The notes beneath the pieces were generated by a model that saw nothing but the letters and a program-made list of their open reading frames with translations, did no database searches and was not told the origin of the DNA. This document shows positions 1-11,385 of a stretch of 64,000 nucleotides of DNA, in pieces. The stretch's first letter is position 1, and each line of letters starts with the position of its first letter. The stretch is from contig JALQPE010002183.1 in the NCBI GenBank assembly GCA_030407315.1, positions 1 to 64,000 of the forward strand. Reading direction: 5' to 3'. Source of the DNA: Asparagopsis taxiformis. Taxonomy: Eukaryota > Rhodophyta > Florideophyceae > Bonnemaisoniales > Bonnemaisoniaceae. A program made the position numbers and the translations under genes.

Positions 1-17
1 AAAGTAGTGGAGAAGTG

Positions 18-34
18 CACTAGGAAGGCACGAA
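18..34 (+). repeat. Left terminal inverted repeat of the CACTA element
   Basis: CACTAGGAAGGCACGAA matches the reverse complement of 29062-29078 at 15 of 17 positions. It is followed at once by GAACAGTG-type subterminal motifs. The outermost CACTA is the family hallmark. Confidence 0.8.
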
Positions 35-39
35 ATGCA

Positions 40-1020
40 CTGAGAACAGTGAAACAGTGTTTTATTGTGTCACCAAACACTGTTCATGGAACAAGAAGAG
101 TACTGTCCGGAGAACAGTATATTTAAAACCGAGAACAGTATGGACAATTCATAGAACGGTATTTCAAACATGAGAACGATGAAGAACGTTCCTGAGAACA
201 CTGTATTAGACTTCCAGGAAGCAATCTTACTGTTCTGGGAACACTATGTTGACATTCTGGGACAGTAATCATTGTTCTGGGAACAGCGTGGTGGAGTACC
301 CAGAACAGCTTCGAATACTCCAGGAACTATACAAACAACACCAAATGAACGGTGTAGACTGACATAATATCGGAACTGCAAACAATACAAACCGTTCTTT
401 GGAGCAATGTAGTGAGAGGAGGAAAACGGAACATAGCGTTCGCTGAACAGTGAATTTGGAAGCAGGAACGACAAGGACTGTTCTAGGAGTACAGACATGG
501 AACGCGACAAAACAGTAAAGACAGTCCCTGAAGTGATATAGATGGAGACTGGGATCACCGAAGATTGATCCGGAGCCAGTATGCATAGAAAACCAGGAAC
601 ACTGTTGGAAGTCCTGGGAACAATGAATCCAACGAACAAGGACACCATGTACTGTCCTGGGAAGAGCAAAAAAGGCGGCCTGGATCATCACAGCCTGTTC
701 TTGGAATACTAAAGTAGGAACATGGAGACGATGAGGGATGTTCCAGGAACAGTGAACATCGAAACGGGGAACAGTAGAGAGCGTTCTGCGAATAGTGAAA
801 GTTCAATTCATGAACAGTATATACCGTTCTAGGAACAATGCGATTCGAAAACAGGAACGTCATAAATTGTTCTGGGATCACTATAACTAAAAGACATGGA
901 TGCTGTACACCGTTCTAGGAGCTCTAAATTACCGAACCAGAAATACCATAACGGTGTAAATTGAAACCTAATTTTCAAACCAGAAATGCCATAATGTGCT
1001 CCGGGAACACTAGATTTTGG
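40..1020. repeat. Left subterminal palindrome array (GTTC-YRG-GAAC)
   Basis: About a kilobase is filled with imperfect copies of a short palindrome, for example GTTCTGGGAAC at 232-242 and 274-284, often flanked by ACTG/CAGT. Degenerate copies recur every 20-50 bases in both orientations. Such arrays are where transposon-encoded proteins bind in characterised CACTA elements. Reading frames across this stretch are accidental. Confidence 0.8.
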
Positions 1021-1262
1021 GATGTATTGAAGACAGATATGGTAAAGTAGTGTAGGTGTGAAGGCAACAGATGCTCTGAAGCAATATTTATTTGGAAGGA
1101 AAGGACAGAGCTATATTAACGATAATGAAGATTGATAGATGCATCACCAAAACAGTATCCGGCTCGTGGTATTTGAATTTTGAGATGGAGGAGTGTGATT
1201 GATGTACAGACTGTGCAAAGAAAGAAGAAATGTACAAGGAAAGAAAAAGAAGTGGTAAGCCC

Positions 1263-1359
1263 GGGCAATGATAGTGTAGAGTGATATCAGAAAACACCGG
1301 TTGCACAACCTGGGTAATGATAACGGAGAGTGATTTCAGGAAACACCGGTTGCACAACC
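1263..1359. repeat. Two direct repeats of about 48 bp ending in CACCGGTTGCACAACC
   Basis: Two adjacent copies (1263-1310 and 1311-1359) share GGRYAATGATA, GAGTGATWTCAG and the terminal CACCGGTTGCACAACC. That end motif is the same palindrome-containing motif found in the long internal arrays near 7 kb, 15.5-16.6 kb and 22 kb. The rest of 1021-2547 has no convincing gene. It also holds two copies of GAGGTGTTCGGAACGATAGT near 1585 and 1625 and a hairpin-prone GCTGCATGCAGC segment near 2408. Confidence 0.6.
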
Positions 1360-2547
1360 ACTGGCAGGATTATGAGCGGTTGAAAATGGTGAGTACAAAC
1401 CAACGAAACATGGTGACTTGAAGGGTGCGAGATAGTTTGAAAGTAGTGCTGTCTCCATTGTCGAAGAAGGCCATTCGGAGTTGGGATAAATGTGAGTCGG
1501 CAAAATCATACAATGACGAAGATGATACGTGAAGTAGACAATAGATGAGCAAAATGAACCTTCCAAGAAGCGTGGAAAAGGTATGAGGTGTTCGGAACGA
1601 TAGTGAAGAAGCGTGCAACAGGGATGAGGTGTTCGGAACGATAGTGTGAGAAATTGCATGAGCGAGATTTTCCTGGAGAGATGTTATTGAGTTCTCTCTG
1701 TATTTATATGAGGCAAGGAGTGGGAGATCGTCTAGGAGCATAATTGGCAACTTGCGGCTGGTGTCAGGAGTAGAGAAAAACCTAGGTTCGTGGGCTGAGT
1801 GATTTGGCAAGCTTGTTGGTCACTGGCCCGGAAGACACAATGTGAATTGCGACGTACTACTTGCCAGCGGATAGTATCGCTTGCCAAGTCACAGCTGTGA
1901 ACGGCGGAAATCAATCATATGTCAATGTATTTGAGCAGACTGGCCTGGCAATACAATCATGGTTGAATATTAAAAATAGAATCATCGTAGAAAGGACGAA
2001 ATAACCACTCTGACGCCCTGTTGAAGCAATGACCTGGCACAGTCTGGGAACATTAATGCCAAGTGATTTAGAAGTTTGTGATGACGGCTAGAGATACGCC
2101 TTGGGAGGTGTGATGTGGCCCGTAAGAGGTATTGTGTGAAAACCCAGGACGGAGGATGTCATCGGTTGGAGAACCTCTGACAGGCATGTGTGTTTGTCGG
2201 TATAATGATGGGTATGCACAGTAGTGGAACATGAGATGGAGGGCAGCAGGTGTTGAAGAGACCATGGGTTGCACAACCACTGACAGCCGAGGGCAGTGAT
2301 TTAGCGGAAATGTAGCATTGAACTGGAGAGGGAAAGCCGCAGACGTCGGAGGCTGTCCTTCTGAAGTGCACTTGCATTTCATGAAATGCATGAAAGGAAG
2401 AAAGCTGCATGCAGCAGAAAGCTGCAGCTTTCACGCGAGAATAGAAGAGCGGCAAAATGTGGAAGGACTGCCTAATGTAACCAAATTATTGTAATAGAAC
2501 AATGGCAGTTGTTTCGAAAACAGTGACGAACACACACAAGCAGAAAC

Positions 2548-2632
2548 AGGTTTTGAAACCGGTGACAGTGAAGGAGAAACAGGTTTCGAAACCGGTGACA
2601 ATGAAACAGGTTTCGAAACCGGTGACTGCCGA
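2548..2632. repeat. Three 27-bp repeats with GGTTTCGAAACC palindrome
   Basis: Three near-identical units carry AAACAGGTTTCGAAACCGGTGAC or a close variant. GAAACCGGTGAC is the reverse complement of the GTCACCGGTTTC core of the 57-bp array at 21.9-22.8 kb, so the same motif lies in opposite orientation on the two sides of the element. An identical set sits at 11264-11348 in the duplicated segment. Confidence 0.65.
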
Positions 2633-2669
2633 AAGGAATTGTATATTTCGGGTTGTGGATCAGTACAGT

Positions 2670-5600
2670 TTATGCCGTTCTAGGAGGGTAACCCAGGGAT
2701 CTATCGACGACGTAATGTGAACCGCCATCCAGGAGTGCCGAAGAGTGGCTGACCTGGTGGAGGGTAGTGTTTGCAGAGCATTTGTGTTCTGTGGAACATG
2801 CATGTATAGTTGCAACTCGAATCACGGAAGAAGTGAGGCGTAAAAGCTGTAAGCCAGATTTCCTAGCATGTATAACCATGGAACCTTTGGAAAGGATGCG
2901 GGGTAAGGGCCACACAGCTGCGAACGGCTCAGCAGTTCCACCCTCTACGTGAACACTCAAAATTGCGCAGACCAGGAAGGTGTATGCCTTGCTTATGTCG
3001 AAGAAGAAGTGTCGGTCGGATTCCACGTACGGCTGGCACAGCAAGGGCGCCGACACGTCCCCGAAAATCAGTGATTGGAGTGCAGTACCCCTTCTCAGGA
3101 TGTGAACTGAGCTTTGTTGAAATACTGAATAAGGGGGAAGGTTACCAGTTGTCTTCCCGCGGATGGCGGATTTGTAATATGAAAAAAGTTTTCCCTCCCG
3201 GGGCTCTTCCGCGAAGGCAGAGAGCAGCAGCTTTTCAATGGAATATCTATCATTTAGAGGAATCTCCTGATCGGTGGAATGAGATACCCACTTGTCTTTC
3301 AAAACCCAATGGGTAGAATAGATGGTTGGAAGCGTTAATGTAGGAGTATGAGAAAGTAAGTTCGTGACAAGCTTGATTTGGGGCTCTGTTGAACGCCTGT
3401 CACTTCCGACTTCTCCTATGGTTTCATGCGAGGCGTTTACAGTATCATTCAGTGCGGGCAAAAGTGGAGATCTTCCGGACAAGGGCAATTGTTCATGTCC
3501 GTCACCATATTTCATAACTGTTGATATTCTATGCTTCCAATCGTCGAAGAGGGCATGGGAAACTGCTTGTAGGTGTGGGTGCTGATGGTTAGACTTCGAT
3601 ATAATTCTCTTCAATGGCTGATGTGCACTTTCAAAGACAAGCTCGCCAAAATGGCGTACATGTCCCATAGCAGGTATGGTGTGCCTATATAACTCTATTA
3701 GTCTGTGGGAGTTTGGCTTATCCAAATGCTGACGACAGAGTGGTGAAAGGCGGCATAGCATGTCCGATTTTGTCAAGAAGTCTTCCGCGGTACGCAGCAG
3801 AGCATGTTGCCAATACTCGCCAGCGTTTTCATTGTACATTTGAACACAGCCAACACCATCGGTTTGTAGGGAGGGATACCAGTAAGTGTTTGCCACAAGC
3901 TGGCGGTAGGTCGATAAAACAGCAGTTCCTTTCTCGTGGATGGCAGCACTGTCGAACGATAAAGCTGTGGTAGGATGAGCATCAGAAGAATTCGAATTTG
4001 TATTTGCACGGATTGTATAGCAAAGATCAGTGAACACCTCTGGAGCAATTGATAGTGTGGAAAATAATCCTGATATGCTCATACTATACATACTGCATGC
4101 TGCAGGAGAGAAGATACGATGTTGTGCCACGAGACCGTTTGTTCGGAGAGCATTGCAGATGTGAATATCAGCAAGTACTTGATATTCTCTCGGCAAAAGA
4201 ACGAACGCCATGTTAAGTACATTCTTCGCAATTCCGGATAGGAGATGATCGGGAGCAACGAGGCAGGAACGGTAGGGATCAAAATGGGGGTAGGGAAGAA
4301 TTGAGCCGTCTGAAAAGAACGGTCGTGGAGTAGTTCTGAACGCCTCGTTGAGGGCGGAATGAAGGGAAAACAAGGGGCTTTTCTTTGTGTCAGTGGATGC
4401 ATCTTTCATTCCAATTGATTTGGACTCTTCTGAGGAAATATTTGAGTCACGGATGACCAAGGTCCTGTCCGCAGTTCGCATGAACGCAGGGTCGAGGCTA
4501 TGCACTGCAATGGTAGAACAGTATCTACTTGCCTCAGTCATATGATTTGGAATTCGTTTGAAGGAACAAAGATGACAGGGACAGGCGGAGTTGTGTCCCA
4601 ATAAATCTAGAACGTTCGTGATTTCTGGATAATCTCCAATGAAGGCGACAAGATCTAAAAAAACTCGGATGTGATTACCGTCGGCGTCGAGCATACTCAG
4701 GCCATGTGTAGAATGATGTACGATGTCTCCGATGATTTCGTGGAGGATTGCATTAGTAGAAACACCTGGCGGTGCAAGAGAAATAGTTCTGACACCTCGC
4801 CTGGAAGATCGAACATGACATGGCAGATTCAAAGGAATCATGTACACGCCACCGGCTGACCCCTTCCTTTCGTTGTACTGGGAGAACCCGTCGCAGTACA
4901 ACAGGATTCTGTAAATGAAGTACGGGGTACCATCATGTAGAGTGCCGAAGGACTTGGTGGCGTTCGTGGATCTGGGGTTCGAACGCATTGTATGTTGCGG
5001 TGGAGATGCCTCAACAGAAAGAACTGTAGCAGAGAAGGAACGATAAGCAGCAGAGAGATCTGCAGCAGAGGTTTCTGGAACAATCGCTAATAGATAAGGG
5101 GAATAACTGTTTCGTAAGCGGAGATGACGGTGAACAATGAGGTGTGCAAAGCCAGAAGACGCTGGAACTGAAGAAGACAGTTTTGTAGTTTTCAGAAGTG
5201 TGCAAATATCACCAGCTCTCCAGAGGTTCTTCAGTTTCGACGCCACCGACTCGTATGCAAACCATGCAGTTTCATTAGTAGAGAAGTTGATATCTGGCGG
5301 TGGCCTCCGGACAAGGAAAGACTGCGTTCCTTTAGCGTACAATACGGTAGAGCCCGAAGGGCTGTGCTCAAACCGAAATGAACTCAGTAGGTCCATGATG
5401 TTCTTGGAAGGAGCGCGCAAAGTCAATTTGAGATTCATACCATGGTATAGACGAATGTCTTCCTGAATTGGAGGCACACCCTGGGAATGGGAGGGCCGTG
5501 GAGCAGTACAGATTGGATCGAGGATATGGTCTCTATCAGTAATCATAGGGATATCCTCTATGGTCTCATGAATAGTCGCTCCCGGTGTATTACTTACGGC

Positions 5601-6254
5601 ACCTGTGGAGGTAGTTTTCATCTGTTCCCATAAAGGCTTGAAAGAAACATCATGTCTCGCCCATGATGAGGGCAGGACGATTGAAACTGGTATCGTAGGC
5701 CCCCCTGTGATAGGGCCTATGTTTCTCGATTTCCGTGATTGGATACTTTGATGCACAGATGCACCGGACTTGGAGATGTCGAGGGGAAGCAGGACCTGTT
5801 TTGACCTGGGGAGTGAAGAACTGACGACATGAGGGAGAATGTATCTTTGCAGAGTGGAATAAGATGGGAACGGAGATAATCCGCAGTTGGAGTACTCGAC
5901 AAGCCAGTTCACACAGGTAACAAAAAATGTGTACTGATCGACTGAGAAACGCACTGATCCAGTCACGGACATAACAGCGATCAGAGATTGCCATGTAAAG
6001 TGGAAAGAGTATTCCTCGCCGTTTTCGGTATCGGACTCGTCATCCTCTTCGAGGTTGCTGAGTATCCTGTCGATTACAGCATCAACATCTTCATCCAGAA
6101 CACCGTCCGTGAAGCTAGTCCGGTTGGGAAGACTTTCCGTCGTACGTGGAACACATGCTATTGCAGTTGCGTTTCCAAGGGTTGACCAAGATCTGAATCG
6201 ATCTTTTCGCAGCCTGTAATGTGTTCCAGAACGTAGAAGTCTGCGCCGAACCAT
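2670..6254 (-). CDS. CACTA (Tnp2-like) DDE transposase, copy 1
   Basis: Likely excises and integrates the element through an RNase H-fold DDE active site. Taken from the ATG at 6254 the protein is 1194 aa; an upstream in-frame TTG is less likely, and the second transposase in the window starts with a similar basic MxRxRxxRSG. Candidate catalytic residues are D455 in YCDGF, D541 in GDYPE and E875 in VFESAH. After the second aspartate comes LLGHNSACPCHLC, a cysteine cluster placed like that of Tnp2 proteins, and an upstream YMIPLNLP resembles the Tnp2 LPYNLP strand. The N-terminal half is basic and otherwise unrecognised. Nothing in the frame looks broken. It lies downstream of the helicase on the same strand, separated by the 125-bp array. 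Family assignment is by motif order, not by a search. Confidence 0.8.
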   Translation of the reverse strand: MVRRRLLRSGTHYRLRKDRFRSWSTLGNATAIACVPRTTESLPNRTSFTDGVLDEDVDAVIDRILSNLEEDDESDTENGEEYSFHFTWQSLIAVMSVTGSVRFSVDQYTFFVTCVNWLVEYSNCGLSPFPSYSTLQRYILPHVVSSSLPRSKQVLLPLDISKSGASVHQSIQSRKSRNIGPITGGPTIPVSIVLPSSWARHDVSFKPLWEQMKTTSTGAVSNTPGATIHETIEDIPMITDRDHILDPICTAPRPSHSQGVPPIQEDIRLYHGMNLKLTLRAPSKNIMDLLSSFRFEHSPSGSTVLYAKGTQSFLVRRPPPDINFSTNETAWFAYESVASKLKNLWRAGDICTLLKTTKLSSSVPASSGFAHLIVHRHLRLRNSYSPYLLAIVPETSAADLSAAYRSFSATVLSVEASPPQHTMRSNPRSTNATKSFGTLHDGTPYFIYRILLYCDGFSQYNERKGSAGGVYMIPLNLPCHVRSSRRGVRTISLAPPGVSTNAILHEIIGDIVHHSTHGLSMLDADGNHIRVFLDLVAFIGDYPEITNVLDLLGHNSACPCHLCSFKRIPNHMTEASRYCSTIAVHSLDPAFMRTADRTLVIRDSNISSEESKSIGMKDASTDTKKSPLFSLHSALNEAFRTTPRPFFSDGSILPYPHFDPYRSCLVAPDHLLSGIAKNVLNMAFVLLPREYQVLADIHICNALRTNGLVAQHRIFSPAACSMYSMSISGLFSTLSIAPEVFTDLCYTIRANTNSNSSDAHPTTALSFDSAAIHEKGTAVLSTYRQLVANTYWYPSLQTDGVGCVQMYNENAGEYWQHALLRTAEDFLTKSDMLCRLSPLCRQHLDKPNSHRLIELYRHTIPAMGHVRHFGELVFESAHQPLKRIISKSNHQHPHLQAVSHALFDDWKHRISTVMKYGDGHEQLPLSGRSPLLPALNDTVNASHETIGEVGSDRRSTEPQIKLVTNLLSHTPTLTLPTIYSTHWVLKDKWVSHSTDQEIPLNDRYSIEKLLLSAFAEEPREGKLFSYYKSAIRGKTTGNLPPYSVFQQSSVHILRRGTALQSLIFGDVSAPLLCQPYVESDRHFFFDISKAYTFLVCAILSVHVEGGTAEPFAAVWPLPRILSKGSMVIHARKSGLQLLRLTSSVIRVATIHACSTEHKCSANTTLHQVSHSSALLDGGSHYVVDRSLGYPPRTA

Positions 6255-6769
6255 CTCCAGGCTGGTTACCAACGAGAGAGATCAATACCACGATACCAGA
6301 CGAGCAGTGGTACAATGAACTGCGAGGTGCAGAGAACGAACCAGTTGACCTCGGTAATAGAACTAGGCGAAATTTGATATTCCCAATGTACTTTTATTTA
6401 TCACCTATGTACAGATCAAAAATGGCCCTTAAAACACACCGGATCCAGAACCTCGAGGTTACGGCGCAATTGAGATATGTTACCCATCCGCAGAGCCAGG
6501 ACCATACGAGTTATCATCGTTGATACGACGATGACAGTATCATGCATGAACGTGTCACTTGCATCTCTGCCACGGACGAGAACAAAACAATTGTTTTGTT
6601 TTGAAATGTTGATTAATCAACATCTCAATTCGCAGTGGCAGGGGTTAGCGATATCACGTTTCAACAACGTAGTGAACATACTCGCCACAGTTCACGCCAC
6701 CCCGCATAAGTATTCCAGACCACATTGCACAATCAATGAGTGCGTTTGTGTCACTGGTTTCACTACCCC

Positions 6770-7900
6770 TGACCAGCAGAAGTGTAGCGTGATGTGTCCT
6801 GGCTACACGTGTGGTCATCGGCCGCACGACCTCTGCCGAACACCCCCATTTTGGTTCCTCAGTGAGCCATCCATGTCCGTGGTTGCACAACCGCTGACCA
6901 GAACACGTGTAGCACAACAAATCCAGGCTACACGTGTGGTCATCGGCCGCACGACCTCTGCTGAACACCCCCATTTTGGTTCCTCAGTGAGCCATCCATG
7001 TCCCTGGTTGCACAACCGCTGACCAGAACACGTGTAGCACAACGTATCCAGGCTACACGTGTGGTCATCGGCCGCACGACCTCTGCCGAACACCCCCATT
7101 TTGGTTCCTCAGTGAGCCATCCATGTCCCTGGTTGCACAACCGCTGACCAGAACACGTGTAGCACAACGTATCCAGGCTACACGTGTGGTCATCGGCCGC
7201 ACGACCTCTGCCGAACACCCCCATTTTGGTTCCTCAGTGAGCCATCCATGTCCCTGGTTGCACAACCGCTGACCAGAACACGTGTAGCACAACGTATCCA
7301 GGCTACACGTGTGGTCATCGGCCGCACGACCTCTGCCGAACACCCCCATTTTGGTTCCTCAGTGAGCCATCCATGTCCCTGGTTGCACAACCGCTGACCA
7401 GAACACGTGTAGCACAACGTATCCAGGCTACACGTGTGGTCATCGGCCGCACGACCTCTGCTGAACACCCCCATTTTGGTTCCTCAGTGAGCCATCCATG
7501 TCCCTGGTTGCACAACCGCTGACCAGAACACGTGTAGCACAACGTATCCAGGCTACACGTGTGGTCATCGGCCGCACGACCTCTGCTGAACACCCCCATT
7601 TTGGTTCCTCAGTGAGCCATCCATGTCCTGGTTGCACAACCGCTGACCAGAACACGTGTAGCACAACGTATCCAGGCTACACGTGTGGTCATCGGCCGCA
7701 CGACCTCTGCTGAACACCCCCATTTTGGTTCCTCAATGAGCCATCCATGTCCGTGGTTGCACAACCGCTGACCAGAACGTTGGTATTTGAAAAAATCCAT
7801 GTCCCTGGCTGCACAACTGCTGACCAGAACGTTGGTATTTGAAAAAATCCATGTCCCTGGCTGCACAACTGCTGACCAGAACGTTGGTATTTGAAAAAAT
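6770..7900. repeat. 125-bp tandem array (8 units) plus three 52-bp units, copy 1
   Basis: Eight units of 125 bp are marked by CGGCCGCACGAC at 6819, 6944 and every 125 bases after. Each contains GGTTGCACAACC and an inverted pair ACACGTGTAGC / GCTACACGTGT that can fold into a hairpin with a loop of about 14 bases. Three 52-bp units with TTGGTATTTG follow at about 7770-7900. The array sits between the helicase 3' end and the transposase 5' end. Units lack stops in several frames, which produces spurious 94-codon frames on the minus strand. The stretch 6255-6770 before it has no gene. Confidence 0.9.
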
Positions 7901-7956
7901 CAAGTTTATTGGAAGGGAGGCCAACTATAGTTGAAAGGAAAGGGAGTTGTAGGAAG

Positions 7957-10803
7957 CTATGGTGAAGTTTCTTTCACAACCCTCGTCCAGTCAGCACTCT
8001 TTGATACCAAGAAATCGAATTCCCCCACTATGTATAGATGACGCATAGCCCGTGTGACCATCACATAAATACCGCGAACGTCATCAACTAAACCGAGGCT
8101 GTCATGAGTACTGCTGCTAGACGTTCTTCTCCCATTTCTTGTCGCACTGTATATCACTACTGGACTTTCGCTACCCTGCGCAGCGGCAATAGTAGAAACA
8201 GTTATGGTGCAGGGCTCATGTTCGTAGACGTTCGCGAACATCGCAGCAAGATGTGCAAGGATACAGGACCGTTGCTTGTTGTATACAGTCAAGATGAGAA
8301 TATCTTCCTGGCGCATATTTGGAACGGTGAGGAGGATTCGGACCAATTCGGATATTAATATCGCCTCCGGAACGCTCGTGTCATAGCTTGTTTGCATTGA
8401 TATTTCCCCATATGGAAAATGATTGTTCCTTCGCCTGAAATAAGGATCGAAGAGGCGGACGGGATGGGACAGGTCGGTAAGGCTGATATCCTTCGCCTCA
8501 CTCGTGTAGATCGGGACACGAGCACCGTTCCCATAAACGTAAGGGATCAACCACTTGGTATAAGTATCACTGGTTGGAACACAAGAGTGATGGTCGGCCA
8601 CATTCCTGTGCGCTATGACATTGGAAACTCTGTTAATCTCCGGATGCATGCGATATTGCTCTTGAAGACAGACGCAGCGTACTATATTTGAGTGACGAAG
8701 ATGCGATGATTCGTTACGAGCAAGCCTATCCAGCCAAGACATTGTATAGATAGAGGACATGATGTTTCGCGGTCCACGCAGGACAGGGCTCTGTTGCATG
8801 GGATCTCCGAAGAGAGACAAAGGAGGCGCGTCCTCAACCTTAAAATTTTCAGCCAGAAATTGTACGAGGGGAAGGTAATCAACGTCGGCAGCTTGAGAAG
8901 CCTCATCAACAACGATTGCATCGAACTTTGCCGTTGGATTGTCTCTAAATAACCGCCACAACGAACCGAAAGTGCTCAATACAATGCATGGAGATGACAG
9001 TTCCCCACTGGCTGCACCAAATAATATGCGCTTCCTTCCCCTGTTCGTGACTGCACGTTCACTACCGCCGCTTGTATCTCGAGCTGTTTTCCGCTCGAAA
9101 GGAGGTCGCACAAGTGTGGGAACTGTAGAACGCGACTGGACCATGAAAATACCGTCAAGAAGTTTGGATTCGATGACATCCACGGCGGTATTCGATACAG
9201 ACACGACTAGAATGCGTACCTTTGTCCCAGGTCTGTTAAGAGCAGAAATAGCTGTCGCGTGCACGCTACCACCAGCCACTCTGACTCGTGCCGCCTCAGC
9301 TTCTACCATGTCGTAGGCCACCTTGTTCAGAAGAGCAGAAATGTAATGCATAATTGTACTCGTCTTCCCAGTTGCTGCTGGACCGACCACACAGCATACT
9401 CGATCAAGAAGCCCCCTTGGCTTTCGTTCTGACAGCTCCGACGATATCAGACATTCCAACACTGCAGCTGCTTGAGATCTATTCATTTTCGGCGGACCAT
9501 CGTGATGCACATCTGCTCCGTTTAGGTCTGTCATCTCAAGCATGTATTTCTGAGTGTTAGTGCTTCCAGATGGTACTAGAACAGCACCGGGCAAACAGTG
9601 CGCGAGAAGCTTTTCGTATTCTTCTCGAACTAAGGAACCATCCTGCTGTAGCCATCGCTGGTTAGATGTGGCCGCCCTTGAAGTGCCTAGGAACAGCTCA
9701 TGCCATCCAGGATGTATCGCAGGAAGGTTTCGTATTGCTTCACATTGCATACCTTCTGTTCCGAGATAGCCTGATCTGCGAACGACTATTGCAAGCCCCT
9801 CCGTACCCTGCGAATATCGCGCATGTCGCACAGAACCCAAGGCGATAATTGTCAAAGAGAGGCGGGTTTGGGCACGGGTTTTGTTCGTAGTGAAATCTTC
9901 AACAACACCTAAGCAACATTCCAGTGGTTCCGTCTGTCGGCTGCGGTCTATGACATCGACGGTGACGACATCCCAGCTTCTGAATGATACGCTGTCTCGG
10001 GTCGACGGTGCAGTTCGTGAAGCTTCGAACCTCCTACTATTCCCGTTGCCTGATGCGTCGGAATCTAGCCTATAGAGGTCGTAATCGTTATCGAGCAATG
10101 GGTCTCTTTGTGTAGCTGGATACCAGGTCTCATGCTTCTGTGCAACTTCCGCTAGTTCCAAAACCATCTTGTAAATACAAAGTGTGAAACTGGTTGACAA
10201 GAAGTCATACCACGAGAAGTACATGAAGTTCGGAGCCAGACGAGGATTCTGACCACGAAATATGACACGATTTCGTACCCAGCTACTCTCGAATCCCCGT
10301 CGCGGAAACGAGAAAGAGGCATTCGAAGACCAGTTCGCCAGTATTGCATTGGGTGAGAGATTTGTGTTCAAGGATATACCTTCTATTTGTATCGGGACAT
10401 CGTCGTAGTGATACCCTTTGCGTGCAGCTCGCTGTACAGGTACCCGCGGTTTATGGCGCTGTTGCTGGACTGCCTGTTGCTGGACTGCCTCCTGCGGTAT
10501 TGGTGGTGGATCCCAGACGGGTGAGGGTGGTGGTGCTGGCTGCACATCCACTGATAGTGCGGGTCCAGCAGTTATCGACAACGAAGAAGATTTTGGCTTG
10601 GGCCGTTGTGACGATAGTGCCACCAGTGGTGGTACATCCACTGCAATTGAATTTCGCTCTGGTCGCAAAACATGTGACGATACTGGTGGTAAATCCACTG
10701 AAATAGAAGTGTGCTCCGGTCGAACAACCTGTGACGAGTTGGTCAATTTCTGACCCAGATTTTTTTCCGGTGTGGTATTTGCAGTGTTCGGTGATTCCAC
10801 TGT
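7957..10803 (-). pseudogene. 5'-truncated UPF1-like SF1 helicase (copy 1)
   Basis: This is the C-terminal 950 codons or so of the helicase that is complete at 16674-21122. The sequence keeps the whole helicase core, including Walker A GPAATGKT, DEAS, GDPMQQ, QYRMHP and VTRAM. It lacks roughly the first 530 residues because the tandem duplication breakpoint lies inside the gene. A TAG stop arises directly at the junction, so no native start remains. Whether an internal start gives a shorter functional helicase cannot be judged from sequence. Confidence 0.88.
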
Positions 10804-11385
10804 CTAGAGATACGCCTTGGGAGGTGTGATGTGGCCCGTAAGAGGTATTGTGTGAAAACCCAGGACGGAGGATGTCATCGGTTGGAGAACCTCTGACAGG
10901 CATGTGTGTTTGTCGGTATAATGATGGGTATGCACAGTAGTGGAACATGAGATGGAGGGCAGCAGGTGTTGAAGAGACCATGGGTTGCACAACCACTGAC
11001 AGCCGAGGGCAGTGATTTAGCGGAAATGTAGCATTGAACTGGAGAGGGAAAGCCGCAGACGTCGGAGGCTGTCCTTCTGAAGTGCACTTGCATTTCATGA
11101 AATGCATGAAAGGAAGAAAGCTGCATGCAGCAGAAAGCTGCAGCTTTCACGCGAGAATAGAAGAGCGGCAAAATGTGGAAGGACTGCCTAATGTAACCAA
11201 ATTATTGTAATAGAACAATGGCAGTTGTTTCGAAAACAGTGACGAACACACACAAGCAGAAACAGGTTTTGAAACCGGTGACAGTGAAGGAGAAACAGGT
11301 TTCGAAACCGGTGACAATGAAACAGGTTTCGAAACCGGTGACTGCCGAAAGGAATTGTATATTTCGGGTTGTGGATCAGTACAGT

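Larger units (their letters stand above)
2088..10803. repeat. Tandem duplication, copy 1 (8716 bp)
   Basis: This segment recurs directly at 10804-19520. The two 1200-codon reading frames inside translate identically, and the only difference I found is a one-base indel in the 125-bp array (near 7627). The junctions share just the dinucleotide CT (2088-2089, 10804-10805, 19521-19522), which suggests a microhomology-type duplication rather than recombination between long repeats. Copy 1 ends inside the helicase gene and so truncates it. Confidence 0.93.

Noticed and set aside
244..1810. Several minus-strand frames of 90-146 codons
   Set aside because: They read through subterminal palindromes and low-complexity sequence with no protein-like pattern.
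6770..7770. CRISPR-like array
   Set aside because: Units are directly abutting 125-bp near-identical repeats without variable spacers, in a eukaryotic transposon context.
6654..7866. Repeated 94-codon minus-strand frames and a 181-codon plus-strand frame
   Set aside because: Frames overlap each other in the 125-bp array and come from its periodicity; no start or composition signal supports translation. The same holds at 15370-16641.
10451..11107. 218-codon minus-strand frame across 10.8 kb
   Set aside because: It spans the tandem duplication junction in an antisense frame of the helicase and exists only by accident of the joint.
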